A stretch of DNA of 64,000 bases from Bacteroides finegoldii DSM 17565 (GCF_000156195.1 NZ_GG688332.1:54557-118556), one strand, 5' to 3'. Numbered from the stretch's first letter, positions 27,323 through 37,044 are shown. The notes: generated by a model from the sequence alone, not told the origin. Made by a program: numbers and translations.

Positions 27323-27817
27323 AAATGAAACCTCTTTGGTTGTTTGGTCTCTTATATTAACTTATGTTGTTTATAGCTTATTCTTGCTTATTCATATGGT
27401 AGCATTCATAATTTCTTCTGCATAGATTAATAACTTCTCCCCATCAGTTAATCAATTCTTCTATATGTATTTGTTGAATGCACTTGAGCAGCAGTCTTGT
27501 TACATAAGTGCAACAAGGCGGCTGCTCAAGTCTGTTCGGGAGAATGCACAAGTGCAAACAAAGATATAAATATAGGGAGCAATATGCCAGTAAATAACAT
27601 ATTGCAAAAAATGCAGTTTTCTCATGGAAAAAAGCAAAAACAACCTATTGTTTTCTGTAAACTTTTCTTAAAATAAGGGCCTTTTTAAGGTTAAGTAATT
27701 GATTATTAACTCTGTGACATTTTTGTTTTCCCCCTATAATACTTAAAATAAGAACAAAAATGTGGCGGATGGTTTATCCTCCTTGTTTCACATAACTTTT
27801 CTGTTCTTTATTTCACA
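27323..27817. other. Intergenic stretch with structured elements
   Basis: No gene is seen between the GH95 stop and the esterase remnant. It holds a 22-bp imperfect hairpin at 27482-27531, an 11-bp inverted repeat at 27717-27763 and an 11-bp direct repeat CTTAAAATAAG at 27667-27677 and 27742-27752. No tRNA or known riboswitch was recognised. Confidence 0.5.
27482..27531. repeat. 22-bp imperfect hairpin
   Basis: Arms 27482-27503 and 27510-27531 match at 19 of 22 positions around a 6-base loop. There is no T-run beyond it, so it is not a standard intrinsic terminator. It could end the GH95 transcript with help or be part of a small RNA. Confidence 0.6.
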
Positions 27818-28171
27818 TCATCCCATGTATCTGTTCTGAATGTCGAATCCTTCCAGTTGTTCGAACGTGGGGAATAGTCCGGCACGAGCATTGTCGAATG
27901 CTACTATTGCTTTGCCGTCAGTATATTCCACATTAGTCATCATAGGTCCGGTGGATGGCAGTTTGCGTACTCCGTAAGTTTGAGTTAATGCAAGAGTAGC
28001 AAGGCGGAGACCTACCGGTTCTTTAGGGGAAGGATGGATACAGAACTCATTGCCGATATGTTGTTTCCAGTGAAGATACTTCCCATTTTTTCCTTCGAAC
28101 TCTGTCCGCTTTTGAATGTCTTTAATTCTTGGTACGGTGATAAAGCGGATACGATCACGATAGTTACCATG
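27818..28171 (-). pseudogene. Remnant of a sialate O-acetylesterase gene
   Basis: An open minus-strand frame without a start codon, ending at TGA 27818-27820, translates to about 117 residues that read like the C-terminal region of sialate O-acetylesterases: RDRIRFITVPRIKD, then EPVGLRLATLALTQTYG, and finally ARAGLFPTFEQLEGFDI. The N-terminal catalytic SGNH portion is missing: two stop codons (28172-28177) precede the fragment, 24 bases from the sulP stop. The 3' end also stops abruptly after the EGFDI motif. Both ends are therefore truncated, probably by a deletion between the GH95 and sulP genes. It is not a close copy of the intact esterase at 22964-24469. Confidence 0.75.
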
Positions 28172-28194
28172 TTATTATTTATTAGATAAGATTA

Positions 28195-29874
28195 TTACTC
28201 TACAATTTCTTTCGCTCTGTCCAATGCTACATTGATATTCGGACAGATATTTTCCTCTCCCAATAGTTCATAGAATCCGGATTTCTCCAATACTTTATGA
28301 ACTTTCTCGTTGACTCCGGAAAGGATAACGGTAATCTTCTCCTTCTGCGACATTTCACAAAGAGTGGTCAGGTTATGGATACCCGTAGAGTCGATAAACG
28401 GAACTTTACGCATACGGATGATACGTACTTTCGGACGGTCACCCAATTGCGCCATTGTCTCTTCGAACTTTGTGGCGATGCCAAAGAAGTAAGGACCGTT
28501 GATTTCATATACTTCCACTCCTTTGGGGATTATCAGATTCTCTTCGTGTACGGCGATATCGAGTTCCGAGTTCGGATCAATCTCGTCCGTGATAACAGAA
28601 ATTTCGGTAGTCTCCATAACACGTTTCATAAAGAGTACACAAGCGATGATAAGTCCGATTTCGATGGCAACTGTCAAGTCGAAGATAACAGTGAGGAAGA
28701 ATGTGATCAGAAGTACCGTTACATCCGATTTTGGATTTCTCAGTAAAGCCTTGAATACGCGCCATCCGCTCATATTATAAGAAACGATGACCAATACTCC
28801 GGCAAGGCATGCCATCGGGATATATTGAGCAAACGGCATTAGGAAGAGAAGAATCAGCAACAGGACGACTGCATGGATGATTCCGGCTATCGGTGTCTTA
28901 CCCCCGTTGTTGATATTTGTCATAGTACGGGCAATGGCTCCGGTAGCGGGGATACCGCCAAACAAAGGAGCTACGATATTTGCTGCACCTTGTGCAATCA
29001 GTTCTGTGTTGGAATCGTGGCGGTCGCCTATCACACCATCGGCAACGGTGGCGGACAACAGTGATTCGATAGCTCCCAACACGGCAATTGTGACGGCAAC
29101 CGGGAATAAGTTTTTAATGGCTTCCCAGTTCAATGTGGGTACAACGGCATCGGGTAGCTCGGAATTGATTGTAAAGCGGTCGCCAATGGTTGGGATGCAG
29201 TCAATTCCGCCGTACATCTTCGTCAGGTAAACGGCAACTGTCACCACGACAATAGCAATCAGTGAGCCGGGAATTTTCTTGGAAAATTTGGGTGAGATGG
29301 CGATGATAATGATACTGATAATACTTACGATGGTATTCCACCAGTTCACCGTGTCGAAATGGCGGAAATAAATCAACCATTTTCCAATAAAGTCACCCGG
29401 AACTTTCTCGTCTCCAAACGACAGGCCGAAGATATCGGCTATCTGTGTGGTGAAGATGGTTACAGCGATACCGCTGGTGAAACCTACGATAATCGGATAA
29501 GGAATGAACTTTATGACGGCTCCCAGTTTGAACACTCCTAATAATATAAGGAGAACGCCTGCCATGAGCGTTGCTACAATCAGCCCGGCCTCTCCATATT
29601 GTTGGATAATTCCGTAGATGATGACGATAAAAGCGCCTGTCGGTCCGCCGATCTGAACTTTGCTTCCGCCCAGCAATGAGACGATAAATCCGGCAATAAT
29701 AGCAGTAATGATACCCTTTTCGGGTGATACGCCCGAAGCAATACCAAAGGCAATGGCTAACGGCAACGCAACGATACCAACGATGATACCTGCCATCAAG
29801 TCTGCCATGAATGTTTCTTTTGAATAATTTTTTAGGCAAGAAACCAATTTAGGTTTGAATTCAAATAGTTTCAT
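28195..29874 (-). CDS. SulP-family anion transporter with STAS domain
   Basis: 559 residues. The N-terminal ~410 residues are a multi-spanning membrane domain with the SulP signature (FMADLMAGIIVGIVALPLAIAFG split at about 23-45, GGPTGAFIVIIYGI at 76-89). The C-terminal ~110 residues are a cytosolic STAS domain with the conserved VPFIDSTGIHNL segment. The family carries sulfate, bicarbonate or dicarboxylates; the substrate is not predictable. It is divergently placed to rubrerythrin, and both have TAnnTTTG boxes in the shared spacer. Confidence 0.93.
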   Translation of the reverse strand: MKLFEFKPKLVSCLKNYSKETFMADLMAGIIVGIVALPLAIAFGIASGVSPEKGIITAIIAGFIVSLLGGSKVQIGGPTGAFIVIIYGIIQQYGEAGLIVATLMAGVLLILLGVFKLGAVIKFIPYPIIVGFTSGIAVTIFTTQIADIFGLSFGDEKVPGDFIGKWLIYFRHFDTVNWWNTIVSIISIIIIAISPKFSKKIPGSLIAIVVVTVAVYLTKMYGGIDCIPTIGDRFTINSELPDAVVPTLNWEAIKNLFPVAVTIAVLGAIESLLSATVADGVIGDRHDSNTELIAQGAANIVAPLFGGIPATGAIARTMTNINNGGKTPIAGIIHAVVLLLILLFLMPFAQYIPMACLAGVLVIVSYNMSGWRVFKALLRNPKSDVTVLLITFFLTVIFDLTVAIEIGLIIACVLFMKRVMETTEISVITDEIDPNSELDIAVHEENLIIPKGVEVYEINGPYFFGIATKFEETMAQLGDRPKVRIIRMRKVPFIDSTGIHNLTTLCEMSQKEKITVILSGVNEKVHKVLEKSGFYELLGEENICPNINVALDRAKEIVE

Positions 29875-29923
29875 TTTCTATGAGTTGTTACGTGATCGTT
29901 TGTCTTTTGTAAAGTAGAGGTTG

Positions 29924-29931
29924 CAAAATTA
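29924..29931 (-). promoter_or_regulatory. -7 promoter element for the SulP gene
   Basis: On the minus strand this reads TAATTTTG, a full TAnnTTTG match, 49 bases before the start codon. Confidence 0.5.
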
Positions 29932-30050
29932 TATAAAATAATCGAAAGAAGTATGTTTCTCGACATACTATTTGATTTTTGATAGGTTTTATCAATGAGG
30001 GCATAGATTTTATTAATGAGAAAAGTAGGGCGTTTTATGAACAAATAGCT

Positions 30051-30058
30051 TATATTTG
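30051..30058 (+). promoter_or_regulatory. -7 promoter element for rubrerythrin
   Basis: TATATTTG, a full TAnnTTTG match, lies 62 bases before the ATG at 30121. A -33 box is not clear. Confidence 0.55.
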
Positions 30059-30120
30059 CGTTATGAATAATACGACAAGTTACGTGTGGTAATCAACCAA
30101 TTTAAAATATAATAAGAATT

Positions 30121-30699
30121 ATGGCTAAGAGTATTAAAGGAACTCAGACAGAGAAGAATCTGCTGACTTCATTCGCTGGAGAATCACAGGCAAGAATGCG
30201 TTACACCTATTTTGCAAGTGTGGCTAAAAAAGAAGGTTACGAACAAATTTCGGCTATTTTTACTGAAACGGCCGATCAGGAAAAGGAACATGCGAAACGT
30301 ATGTTTAAGTTCTTGGAAGGTGGTATGGTAGAAATCACTGCCAGCTATCCGGCAGGTGTAATCGGTACTACACTCGAAAATCTTCGCGCTGCCGCTGCCG
30401 GTGAACACGAAGAATGGTCGCTAGATTATCCTCATTTCGCAGATGTGGCAGAACAGGAGGGTTTCCCGATGATTGCCGCTATGTATCGTAATATTTCTAT
30501 TGCTGAGAAAGGTCACGAAGAAAGATATCTTGCTTTCGTGAACAATATCGAGAATATGACTGTATTCGCTAAAGAAGGTGAAGTAGTATGGCAATGCCGT
30601 AACTGCGGTTATATCACTGTAGGTAAGGAAGCTCCGGAAGTTTGTCCGGCTTGTTTGCACCCGCAGGCTTACTTCGAAGTAAAGAAGGAAAACTATTAA
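30121..30699 (+). CDS. rbr: Rubrerythrin
   Basis: 192 residues, the classic rubrerythrin length. The N-terminal four-helix domain carries the di-iron ligands in ESQARMRYTYFA (about 21-32), in DQEKEHAKR (about 56-64) and in the second pair around HEEWSLDYPHFADVAEQEGF and EKGHEERY. The C-terminal rubredoxin-like domain has CRNCGY and CPACLHP (two CxxC pairs, about 160-182). It reduces hydrogen peroxide in the cytosol and protects anaerobes from oxygen. It is single-gene, with its own promoter and a textbook terminator. Confidence 0.97.
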   Translation: MAKSIKGTQTEKNLLTSFAGESQARMRYTYFASVAKKEGYEQISAIFTETADQEKEHAKRMFKFLEGGMVEITASYPAGVIGTTLENLRAAAAGEHEEWSLDYPHFADVAEQEGFPMIAAMYRNISIAEKGHEERYLAFVNNIENMTVFAKEGEVVWQCRNCGYITVGKEAPEVCPACLHPQAYFEVKKENY

Positions 30700-30727
30700 A
30701 AGAGGATTTCTGATTAGAAGATAGTTG

Positions 30728-30773
30728 GTTCCACGTCGGGAGGCTTTTCGTTTCCGGACGTGGAACTTTTTTT
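30728..30773 (+). terminator. Intrinsic terminator of rubrerythrin
   Basis: Arms 30728-30737 and 30757-30766 (GTTCCACGTC) pair perfectly around a 19-base loop and are followed by T7. It lies between the rubrerythrin stop and the converging lipoprotein gene. Confidence 0.85.
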
Positions 30774-30792
30774 ATTGTGTGGCTCTAGTACT

Positions 30793-32034
30793 TTATTCTA
30801 CTTTGCTAAAGTGAATACGAAGAGGAGCATCTTCCATAGAGCTCATAAATTCATAAATCATGGCTCCAAAATCTTCTCCTTGCGGTTCATAATCATCCAA
30901 TGTGCATTCCAATACCTCTTTGCTATCCACTGTGATTAGTCGGAAACCGACAAGAGCCGGGCGAATGTCTTTGTGGGTAGTAGAGAATTTGACGTTTACA
31001 TCAGGTATTTCCAGTATGGATACTTTTACGTTTGCGCCACTATTCTCTTGGAACGATTTATCTCCTTCTTCTTTAAAAGTGATTTTACGGGGAGATGTCC
31101 CGAAATAATTCTTCAGGTCTCCGGATAGATCGGGAGTGAATGTATATTCTAAGTAAGAGTCACCTTCAAATGTTATTCGGTCTGAAGGTGTCCCTTTGGG
31201 TGCTTTGCTGATATCTTCTCCATACATCTCGAACAAATCAAGATTTGTTATTTTATCAAATGCCCAAGTTCCGGTAAATATATCCGGTCCGCTTATAGTG
31301 ACAGTAAGTGTGCCGTTGCTGCCTATGGCATATCCGTCTTTATTGGCCAGACGGAGGATAAGTTTATCTTTTCCTTCTTCTTTCTTCAGGTACTTGATAG
31401 AGAAACTCCCTTTATTTTTGTTGATAGGAACAACAACTTGGGCTCCATTTACGAATTCATAATGTACCCCTTCTATTGCGGTAGAACTTTCATCTACTTC
31501 AATATCGAAGGTTGTCGCTACTTTTACCTTATATACTCCTCCTTTCATATTAGTCAGTTTGATAGAGAAGTCAGCGCTGAATCCAACTTTTCCTGTACTG
31601 TTCTCAAAGGACATTATGATTCCATTATTATTTAATAAGTTTACAGAAGCATAATTCATCAATCCCAACGAGAAACCTTCCGGAGCTTTTTGTAGATTAA
31701 CATATAATTCTTTATTTTCATCACCGATATTTTCTTCAATACGGGTTAATGTAAAAGTAGCTTCTGTCTCACCTGCTTTTAATAAGATGGATGGTTCTGA
31801 TACGGTGAAATCTACGCCTTCCACAGCTGTTCCACCAAATAGAACGGGAATAAAGACATCCGTTAGAGGAGCTTGGTCAGCTTTTATTTTCAATTCTATA
31901 CTTCCTTTTGCCAATGTATAGAATGGCTGGTCGATATAGATTTGAGGCAGGCGCTGGTTATCATCAGATGAACAGGAAGCAAGAATAAATGTCATGCTCA
32001 TCAATATACATAGATAATGCCCTAATTTCTTCAT
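30793..32034 (-). CDS. Calx-beta-like surface lipoprotein (last gene of the protease operon)
   Basis: 413 residues, with lipobox FILASC (Cys near residue 21). The first ~130 residues read like a Calx-beta/Ig strand domain (GGTAVEGVDFTVSEPSI and GETEATFTLTRIEENIGDEN), and a second similar unit follows around 140-250 (AIEGVHYEF and KGSFSIKYL). The last ~160 residues form a separate beta-rich domain beginning TGTWAFDKI. No catalytic motif. It is probably a surface binding protein of the adjacent SusCD system. The gap to the small lipoprotein gene upstream is 23 bases. The exact family is not certain. Confidence 0.75.
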   Translation of the reverse strand: MKKLGHYLCILMSMTFILASCSSDDNQRLPQIYIDQPFYTLAKGSIELKIKADQAPLTDVFIPVLFGGTAVEGVDFTVSEPSILLKAGETEATFTLTRIEENIGDENKELYVNLQKAPEGFSLGLMNYASVNLLNNNGIIMSFENSTGKVGFSADFSIKLTNMKGGVYKVKVATTFDIEVDESSTAIEGVHYEFVNGAQVVVPINKNKGSFSIKYLKKEEGKDKLILRLANKDGYAIGSNGTLTVTISGPDIFTGTWAFDKITNLDLFEMYGEDISKAPKGTPSDRITFEGDSYLEYTFTPDLSGDLKNYFGTSPRKITFKEEGDKSFQENSGANVKVSILEIPDVNVKFSTTHKDIRPALVGFRLITVDSKEVLECTLDDYEPQGEDFGAMIYEFMSSMEDAPLRIHFSKVE

Positions 32035-32057
32035 AACATTTCTTGGATTTTATGTGG

Positions 32058-32282
32058 TTATTGCTGTTGATTTATACTGCTTTCATATTCTGCTTTTATC
32101 GCATTATATTCCGCTACTTCTTCAGTAGTCAACACAGTAGGATTGGGTAATTTATAAGTTTTATTTATGAAATTAGTATCTGATTGCGGTGGCAATTCAT
32201 CTATATCTTCGCAAGCTGCGTAAATTGCTCCGGATAATGCGAGGGAGATCATAAATATCCCGCTATATATTTTCTTTTTCAT
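32058..32282 (-). CDS. Small lipoprotein of the second SusCD operon
   Basis: 74 residues from the Met at 32282; an in-frame Met five codons earlier (32297) nearly touches the SusD stop and is less likely. The N-terminus MKKKIYSGIFMISLALSGAI is a signal sequence followed by AAC, a plausible lipobox (Cys near residue 24). The mature part is only about 50 residues, acidic (CEDIDELPPQSD), with a helical end (EEVAEYNAIKAEYESS). No family recognised. Its fixed position between susD and the Calx-beta-like gene, with short gaps on both sides (16 and 23 bases), supports it as real. Confidence 0.65.
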   Translation of the reverse strand: MKKKIYSGIFMISLALSGAIYAACEDIDELPPQSDTNFINKTYKLPNPTVLTTEEVAEYNAIKAEYESSINQQQ

Positions 32283-32298
32283 ATTTAAATCCTCCATT

Positions 32299-33708
32299 TT
32301 ATTTATTTTGTATCTCTTTATATCCAGGATTTTGTATCAATCCGTTCTCTAAATCCAAATCGTGCAAAGGAATTGGAAAGGTATACATATATTTCTCTGT
32401 CACATACTTCAGGCCATTGAGTGCTGTCCAATATTCCGGTGAGCCATTCCGTTTTTGTTCAAAGAAACGGTCTCCTTCCAGAAATAACTCTTTTCTGCGT
32501 TCTTGCAGAATGAATCCCATTAGTGGGGTTAGAGCATTACCCTCTACATCCGTTTTTATGACTTCTTTATCTGAAAGAGTTGGTAGTTTGTCAACTGTCA
32601 GGTCGGTATAATTACTGATACGATGTGCTCGTAATTCGTTAATAGATTTCAAGGCTTTGTCTTCTTGCTTCATGTGATAATAACATTCCGCTTCTATCAG
32701 TTTGAATTCGGCTGCTCTCATACCACAAAAGAAAATCTTTTTTGCTTGCCGTTGGGTGTTTACCCAAAGTGCATAGCGGATATCGCTTGTTTTTTCTTCT
32801 TCAGAGAAAGTACTTAAAAAACGCAGACTAACGGGACGGTATTGAAGGGTGGTATTTACTCCGGATAGATCGTCACTACCGGTGGCTGTGACAGCAAGAT
32901 ATGATTTTAAAAGCTGGTTGCCCGTCAATTCGTATGCATTAGTCATCATAGCTTTGTATGCCTCACCTTCCAATAAGGGATATTTGTTCAATAAGTCTTG
33001 GGCTATCGGAAGTGCTTTGCTCCATTGCCGTGTCCAGAAATACATACGAGCCTGATATCCTTTTATGACATCTTCCGTGAAACGGTAGATATTATCATTG
33101 ATATGATAGCTGGCAGCCTTTTGCAAATCAGACTCTATCTGATTGATAGTGGCCTGCATGGTACTGCGGAGTGGCTTTTCTTCCATGTCAAATGTTGTTA
33201 CAAGCGGTAGGCCAAGCTGAGTGTCGAATTCTCCAGTGCGGGGTACTTCGCAGAATATTCGTAATAATTGATAATATGCCACACCTCGTATAGCATATGC
33301 TGTACCTCGAATATTATTAGCTTCTTCCGTATCGCTTTCTTCCATTTCGTTCAATACAATATTACAGTCACGGATAAATTCATAAAGAGATTGGTAGTAA
33401 TTGGGATATTGATTTTGACGAATAATATCGCCTACGTATGTTGCCAAAGAACGTGCGCCTGAGCTTGTCAGACAGGTTTCAAAATCGTCACCACATACTG
33501 CATCCCACGTCATCCATTGGTTGGCGTTTCCAACTAAATAACTGTCTGACCCGGCATCAATACTGTTAAGTCGTGTATGAATAAGTGCAGAAAATTCTTC
33601 TGCTGTTTTAGGAATAGTACGTCCATAAGGCTTTATATCTAAATAATTGTTACACGATATGCATAATAATGCAATTAGTCCGATACTTATTATATTCTTT
33701 TTTTTCAT
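32299..33708 (-). CDS. SusD/RagB-like lipoprotein
   Basis: 469 residues. Lipobox LLCISC (Cys near residue 19) is followed by the SusD-typical CNNYLDIKPYGRTIP. Helical repeats include GTAYAIRGVAYYQLLRIF (about 131-148) and VIKGYQARMYFWTRQW (about 214-229). The C-terminal part carries FILQERRKELFLEGDRFF, a strong RagB/SusD signature. It acts as a cell-surface lid for the SusC encoded 12 bases upstream. It is shorter than the SusD at 13.5 kb and not a recent copy of it. Confidence 0.95.
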   Translation of the reverse strand: MKKKNIISIGLIALLCISCNNYLDIKPYGRTIPKTAEEFSALIHTRLNSIDAGSDSYLVGNANQWMTWDAVCGDDFETCLTSSGARSLATYVGDIIRQNQYPNYYQSLYEFIRDCNIVLNEMEESDTEEANNIRGTAYAIRGVAYYQLLRIFCEVPRTGEFDTQLGLPLVTTFDMEEKPLRSTMQATINQIESDLQKAASYHINDNIYRFTEDVIKGYQARMYFWTRQWSKALPIAQDLLNKYPLLEGEAYKAMMTNAYELTGNQLLKSYLAVTATGSDDLSGVNTTLQYRPVSLRFLSTFSEEEKTSDIRYALWVNTQRQAKKIFFCGMRAAEFKLIEAECYYHMKQEDKALKSINELRAHRISNYTDLTVDKLPTLSDKEVIKTDVEGNALTPLMGFILQERRKELFLEGDRFFEQKRNGSPEYWTALNGLKYVTEKYMYTFPIPLHDLDLENGLIQNPGYKEIQNK

Positions 33709-33720
33709 AATGTTTTGTTT

Positions 33721-36700
33721 TTAAAATCCGATAGAAACTCCCATAGAAAAAGTACGTGGAGTAGGATAAACTGCTCCTGGGGTTTCGGGGTCAATACCGG
33801 AATAATTGGTTATTATGAATAAATTGCTGACACTGAATGATAGTGCCAATGAACTGATATGTGCCCTTTTGAGCCATTCATTTTCAAAGTTATAACCCAA
33901 TAGTAATGATCCGAGTTTGAAGTAAGATACTTTTTCCAACATAGAGGCACGAGTGATCTGGCTGCTGGTTATCATATAATTATCCAATCCCAAATATTCT
34001 CCATACGCATCAATGATACGTGGGTATCCATTGGTTATCGGGTTATCTTTTGTCCAACGATTCACACGGTCTTTTGTTACGTTCAGGAAGTTGGTATACA
34101 GGTCATTTTCTTGCGTAGGAATGCTTTCGACTGCTGCAGATGATTCATTTAGCATGGTGTAAGATACCGGACAAGTGATATTGTTCAGTATTTTTCCTCC
34201 TAAAGAATAAGAACCTCCTAAACTCAGGTTTATTTTCTTGTATGATAAAGAGATGGAATATCCTCCGTTGGTAGGTGCGTTACTAGTTCCCAAATAGAAA
34301 GCATAGTTTTTAGCTTCACCACGATCTGCTTCCGTAGACATTGTAACGTCCGGACGGGTAGCATAAGCATAAATTCCTAATTTCTCATCAATGCCTATTA
34401 CTTTTCCACTGACAATAGAACTTAATGGGTAGCCTACGTAGTTAGAATTGAAAATGCTTCCATTAGGTGAGGAATATTTTAGCAACTTATTACGGTTGTA
34501 AGCAATATTGGCAGTTAATGAAAGATTCCAGTCTTTAGTTTTCAATACATTGGCACTTATTGTCACTTCCGCTCCTTGATTCAGTAATTCTGAGGTATTA
34601 TAACTTTGATATGAGAATCCTGTGGTGTAAACAACCGGAACACTGGTTACGGCATCTCGTGTGCGTCTGTCATAAAGTTCACCTTGTAAGCGTAGACGGT
34701 CATTCAGAAAACCTATATCCATTGAGATTTTCATATCGCGTGTTTTTTCCCAGCGTAATTTGGCGTTCGGGGCATTCCGTAATGTTCCCATGCGGTAATA
34801 ATCATTGTCGGCTTTGCGGAATGAGTTTTCATAATCCATTACCAATTGTGGATAAACAGACTTATTAATGTTTCCTGTATATCCGAATGCAGCTCGTAAA
34901 GATAAAGTGCTGATAATAGGTTTTAAAGGTTTCATGAACTCTTCCTGATCAACATTCCAAGATAGACCGACAGAGCCGGTAGGGTTGAATTGTTCATTGC
35001 TACCGAAATTATTCGAGCCATCAGTACGTCCTGTCAAACTGAGAATATAACGTTGCTTGAATACATAGTCTAATGAAAGGTAAAAAGAAGCGAAGGCGTC
35101 TTCTACAATACTTTGACCGGATAGCTGATCGACGATGGCTGCATACGAAATCAGGTTGTTATAGCCTATATCCATACTTTCCGGATATATGGGGATAGAA
35201 GAATTACCGGATATGGGATCATATCCATATCGTTTTTCGTAGATGCTTTTGGAATATTGTCCTCGTATCTCCGAGCCTAACAATGCGCTTATATAATGGT
35301 CGCGACCGAAGGTGTTGAAATAATGGAGCTGGCCGCGTAAATTGTAATTGGTGTTATAAGCATTGGTCTGAGTAATGGAACCGTATGTACGTTTAGATAT
35401 ACTACTTGCACTACCTTCAAATGGGCGGTCCTGCCAAGCGGCGTATGTGTTTTTGCCATTGATATTATCGGAGGCATTTGTCACATATCCGTAAGAAGCC
35501 AATCCTTCGAAACTTAAATTGTCTAAGATGTTAACGCTTAGATTAGCGATTAATGATGCGGACATATTTTTGGTTTCGTTGGATGTTTCATTGATTTCTC
35601 GGAAAATATTGTATCCACCATCCGGTAATAATTTGTCATAAGCACCATTGGCATGAGTTATACTGTAATATGTATTGTCTGCTGCATATGATCCGTCTTC
35701 GTTGTATATTCTTTCGTATGGATTGGCAAAATAGGCATACTTGAAAGGGTCAACATTCAGTGATGGTGAAGTGGATTCCTGTATAGCCATATCAGCAGAG
35801 ATGCCAAGTTTCACCCGTTTGTTGGGCTTCATATCAAGTTTGGCACTTACATTGTAGCGTTCGTAATCGGTTTTTTTTACCAGTCCATTGTTTTTCGCAT
35901 ATCCTAAAGAAACGTAATAAGAGTTTTTTTCCGATCCTCCGGAGAGAGAAAGATAATGGCTGTTTGAAACTGAATTTTGAAATAATTCGTCAAACCAATC
36001 AGTTGTTTGTTCGCCAAGACGGGCTATTTCCGCATTTTGCTGTTCTAAGGTCATATTGGCGTATTTCCCGTATCCGGATCGAATCATGCCGACCGCGCCA
36101 ATAACCGGATAGTGAGTACCATCGGCAAAACCTTTGGCAGAGAATTCATTCCACAGCTCTTGCTCCCAGGCCAGTTTCTCACTGGAGTTCATTAGATTAG
36201 CATTTCCCGGAGGTCTTGTGACGATGGAAACATTGGCTGAATAATTAATACTCATTTTCCCTTCTTTTCCTCGTTTGGTTGTTACCACGATAACGCCTCC
36301 TGCTGCACGAGAGCCATAAATGGCTGTTGCTGAAGCATCCTTCAATACTGTGATAGATTCAATGTCGTTTGGGTTAATTCCGGAGATACCATTTGCAAAG
36401 ATTTCATTGAAATCACCTGCACGGATTTGGCTGCTTGATATGCTTGGAATATCTTTCTGCAAAGGTACCCCGTCTACCACCCACAATGGTTCTGCATTAC
36501 CTGTAATTGTGTTTGTACCACGAATACGTATTTTGGCCGATTCTCCCGGGCGACCGGAAACAGCTTTCACGTCCATTCCGGCAACTTTTCCTTGCATCAA
36601 CATATCCAAATTGGCTGTAGGGGCTCCTTTCAGGTCTTTGGCTGTCAGTGTTGTCAATGAACCGGTAGTACGGCGTTTGGTCGTACGCTGGTATCCGGTG

Positions 36701-37044
36701 ACTACTACCTGATCCAGTTCGGAGGTTTCATCTTCTAATGTGATATAGCCGGACAGTGGCTTGGTTACCCGCATGAATAGCGGTTTCATACCCACGTACT
36801 TAAATTCAATCTGGGTGTTCCGATCTACCCACAGAGAAACTTCTCCTTGGTCGTTAGCCACTACTCCCTGTGCCTTACCGGTAACTTTTACTGTTGCACC
36901 GGGCAAGGGATTCTTGTCTACGTCTACAATGGTTACTTTCACTAGAATGGTCGCATCGCCTTGCGGCTTTTGAGCGAACAGGATTGTAGCCATGCAACAG
37001 AGACAGACAAACACGAATGCTTTGAATGTTTTCTGATACTTCAT
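33721..37044 (-). CDS. SusC-like TonB-dependent transporter (no STN domain)
   Basis: 1107 residues. Signal peptide cut near LFAQ; carboxypeptidase-D regulatory-like domain at about 34-105; TonB-box-like DQVVVTG (111-117); plug with SATAIYGSRAAGGVIVVTT; barrel to the C-terminal strand TFSMGVSIGF. Unlike the SusC at 10.1 kb it lacks an N-terminal STN domain, so it is not expected to signal through a FecR protein, in agreement with the absence of a nearby sigma/anti-sigma pair. It sits 18 bases after the S9 peptidase and 12 before susD. With two secreted peptidases upstream, peptide import is the likely role (inference). Confidence 0.95.
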   Translation of the reverse strand: MKYQKTFKAFVFVCLCCMATILFAQKPQGDATILVKVTIVDVDKNPLPGATVKVTGKAQGVVANDQGEVSLWVDRNTQIEFKYVGMKPLFMRVTKPLSGYITLEDETSELDQVVVTGYQRTTKRRTTGSLTTLTAKDLKGAPTANLDMLMQGKVAGMDVKAVSGRPGESAKIRIRGTNTITGNAEPLWVVDGVPLQKDIPSISSSQIRAGDFNEIFANGISGINPNDIESITVLKDASATAIYGSRAAGGVIVVTTKRGKEGKMSINYSANVSIVTRPPGNANLMNSSEKLAWEQELWNEFSAKGFADGTHYPVIGAVGMIRSGYGKYANMTLEQQNAEIARLGEQTTDWFDELFQNSVSNSHYLSLSGGSEKNSYYVSLGYAKNNGLVKKTDYERYNVSAKLDMKPNKRVKLGISADMAIQESTSPSLNVDPFKYAYFANPYERIYNEDGSYAADNTYYSITHANGAYDKLLPDGGYNIFREINETSNETKNMSASLIANLSVNILDNLSFEGLASYGYVTNASDNINGKNTYAAWQDRPFEGSASSISKRTYGSITQTNAYNTNYNLRGQLHYFNTFGRDHYISALLGSEIRGQYSKSIYEKRYGYDPISGNSSIPIYPESMDIGYNNLISYAAIVDQLSGQSIVEDAFASFYLSLDYVFKQRYILSLTGRTDGSNNFGSNEQFNPTGSVGLSWNVDQEEFMKPLKPIISTLSLRAAFGYTGNINKSVYPQLVMDYENSFRKADNDYYRMGTLRNAPNAKLRWEKTRDMKISMDIGFLNDRLRLQGELYDRRTRDAVTSVPVVYTTGFSYQSYNTSELLNQGAEVTISANVLKTKDWNLSLTANIAYNRNKLLKYSSPNGSIFNSNYVGYPLSSIVSGKVIGIDEKLGIYAYATRPDVTMSTEADRGEAKNYAFYLGTSNAPTNGGYSISLSYKKINLSLGGSYSLGGKILNNITCPVSYTMLNESSAAVESIPTQENDLYTNFLNVTKDRVNRWTKDNPITNGYPRIIDAYGEYLGLDNYMITSSQITRASMLEKVSYFKLGSLLLGYNFENEWLKRAHISSLALSFSVSNLFIITNYSGIDPETPGAVYPTPRTFSMGVSIGF

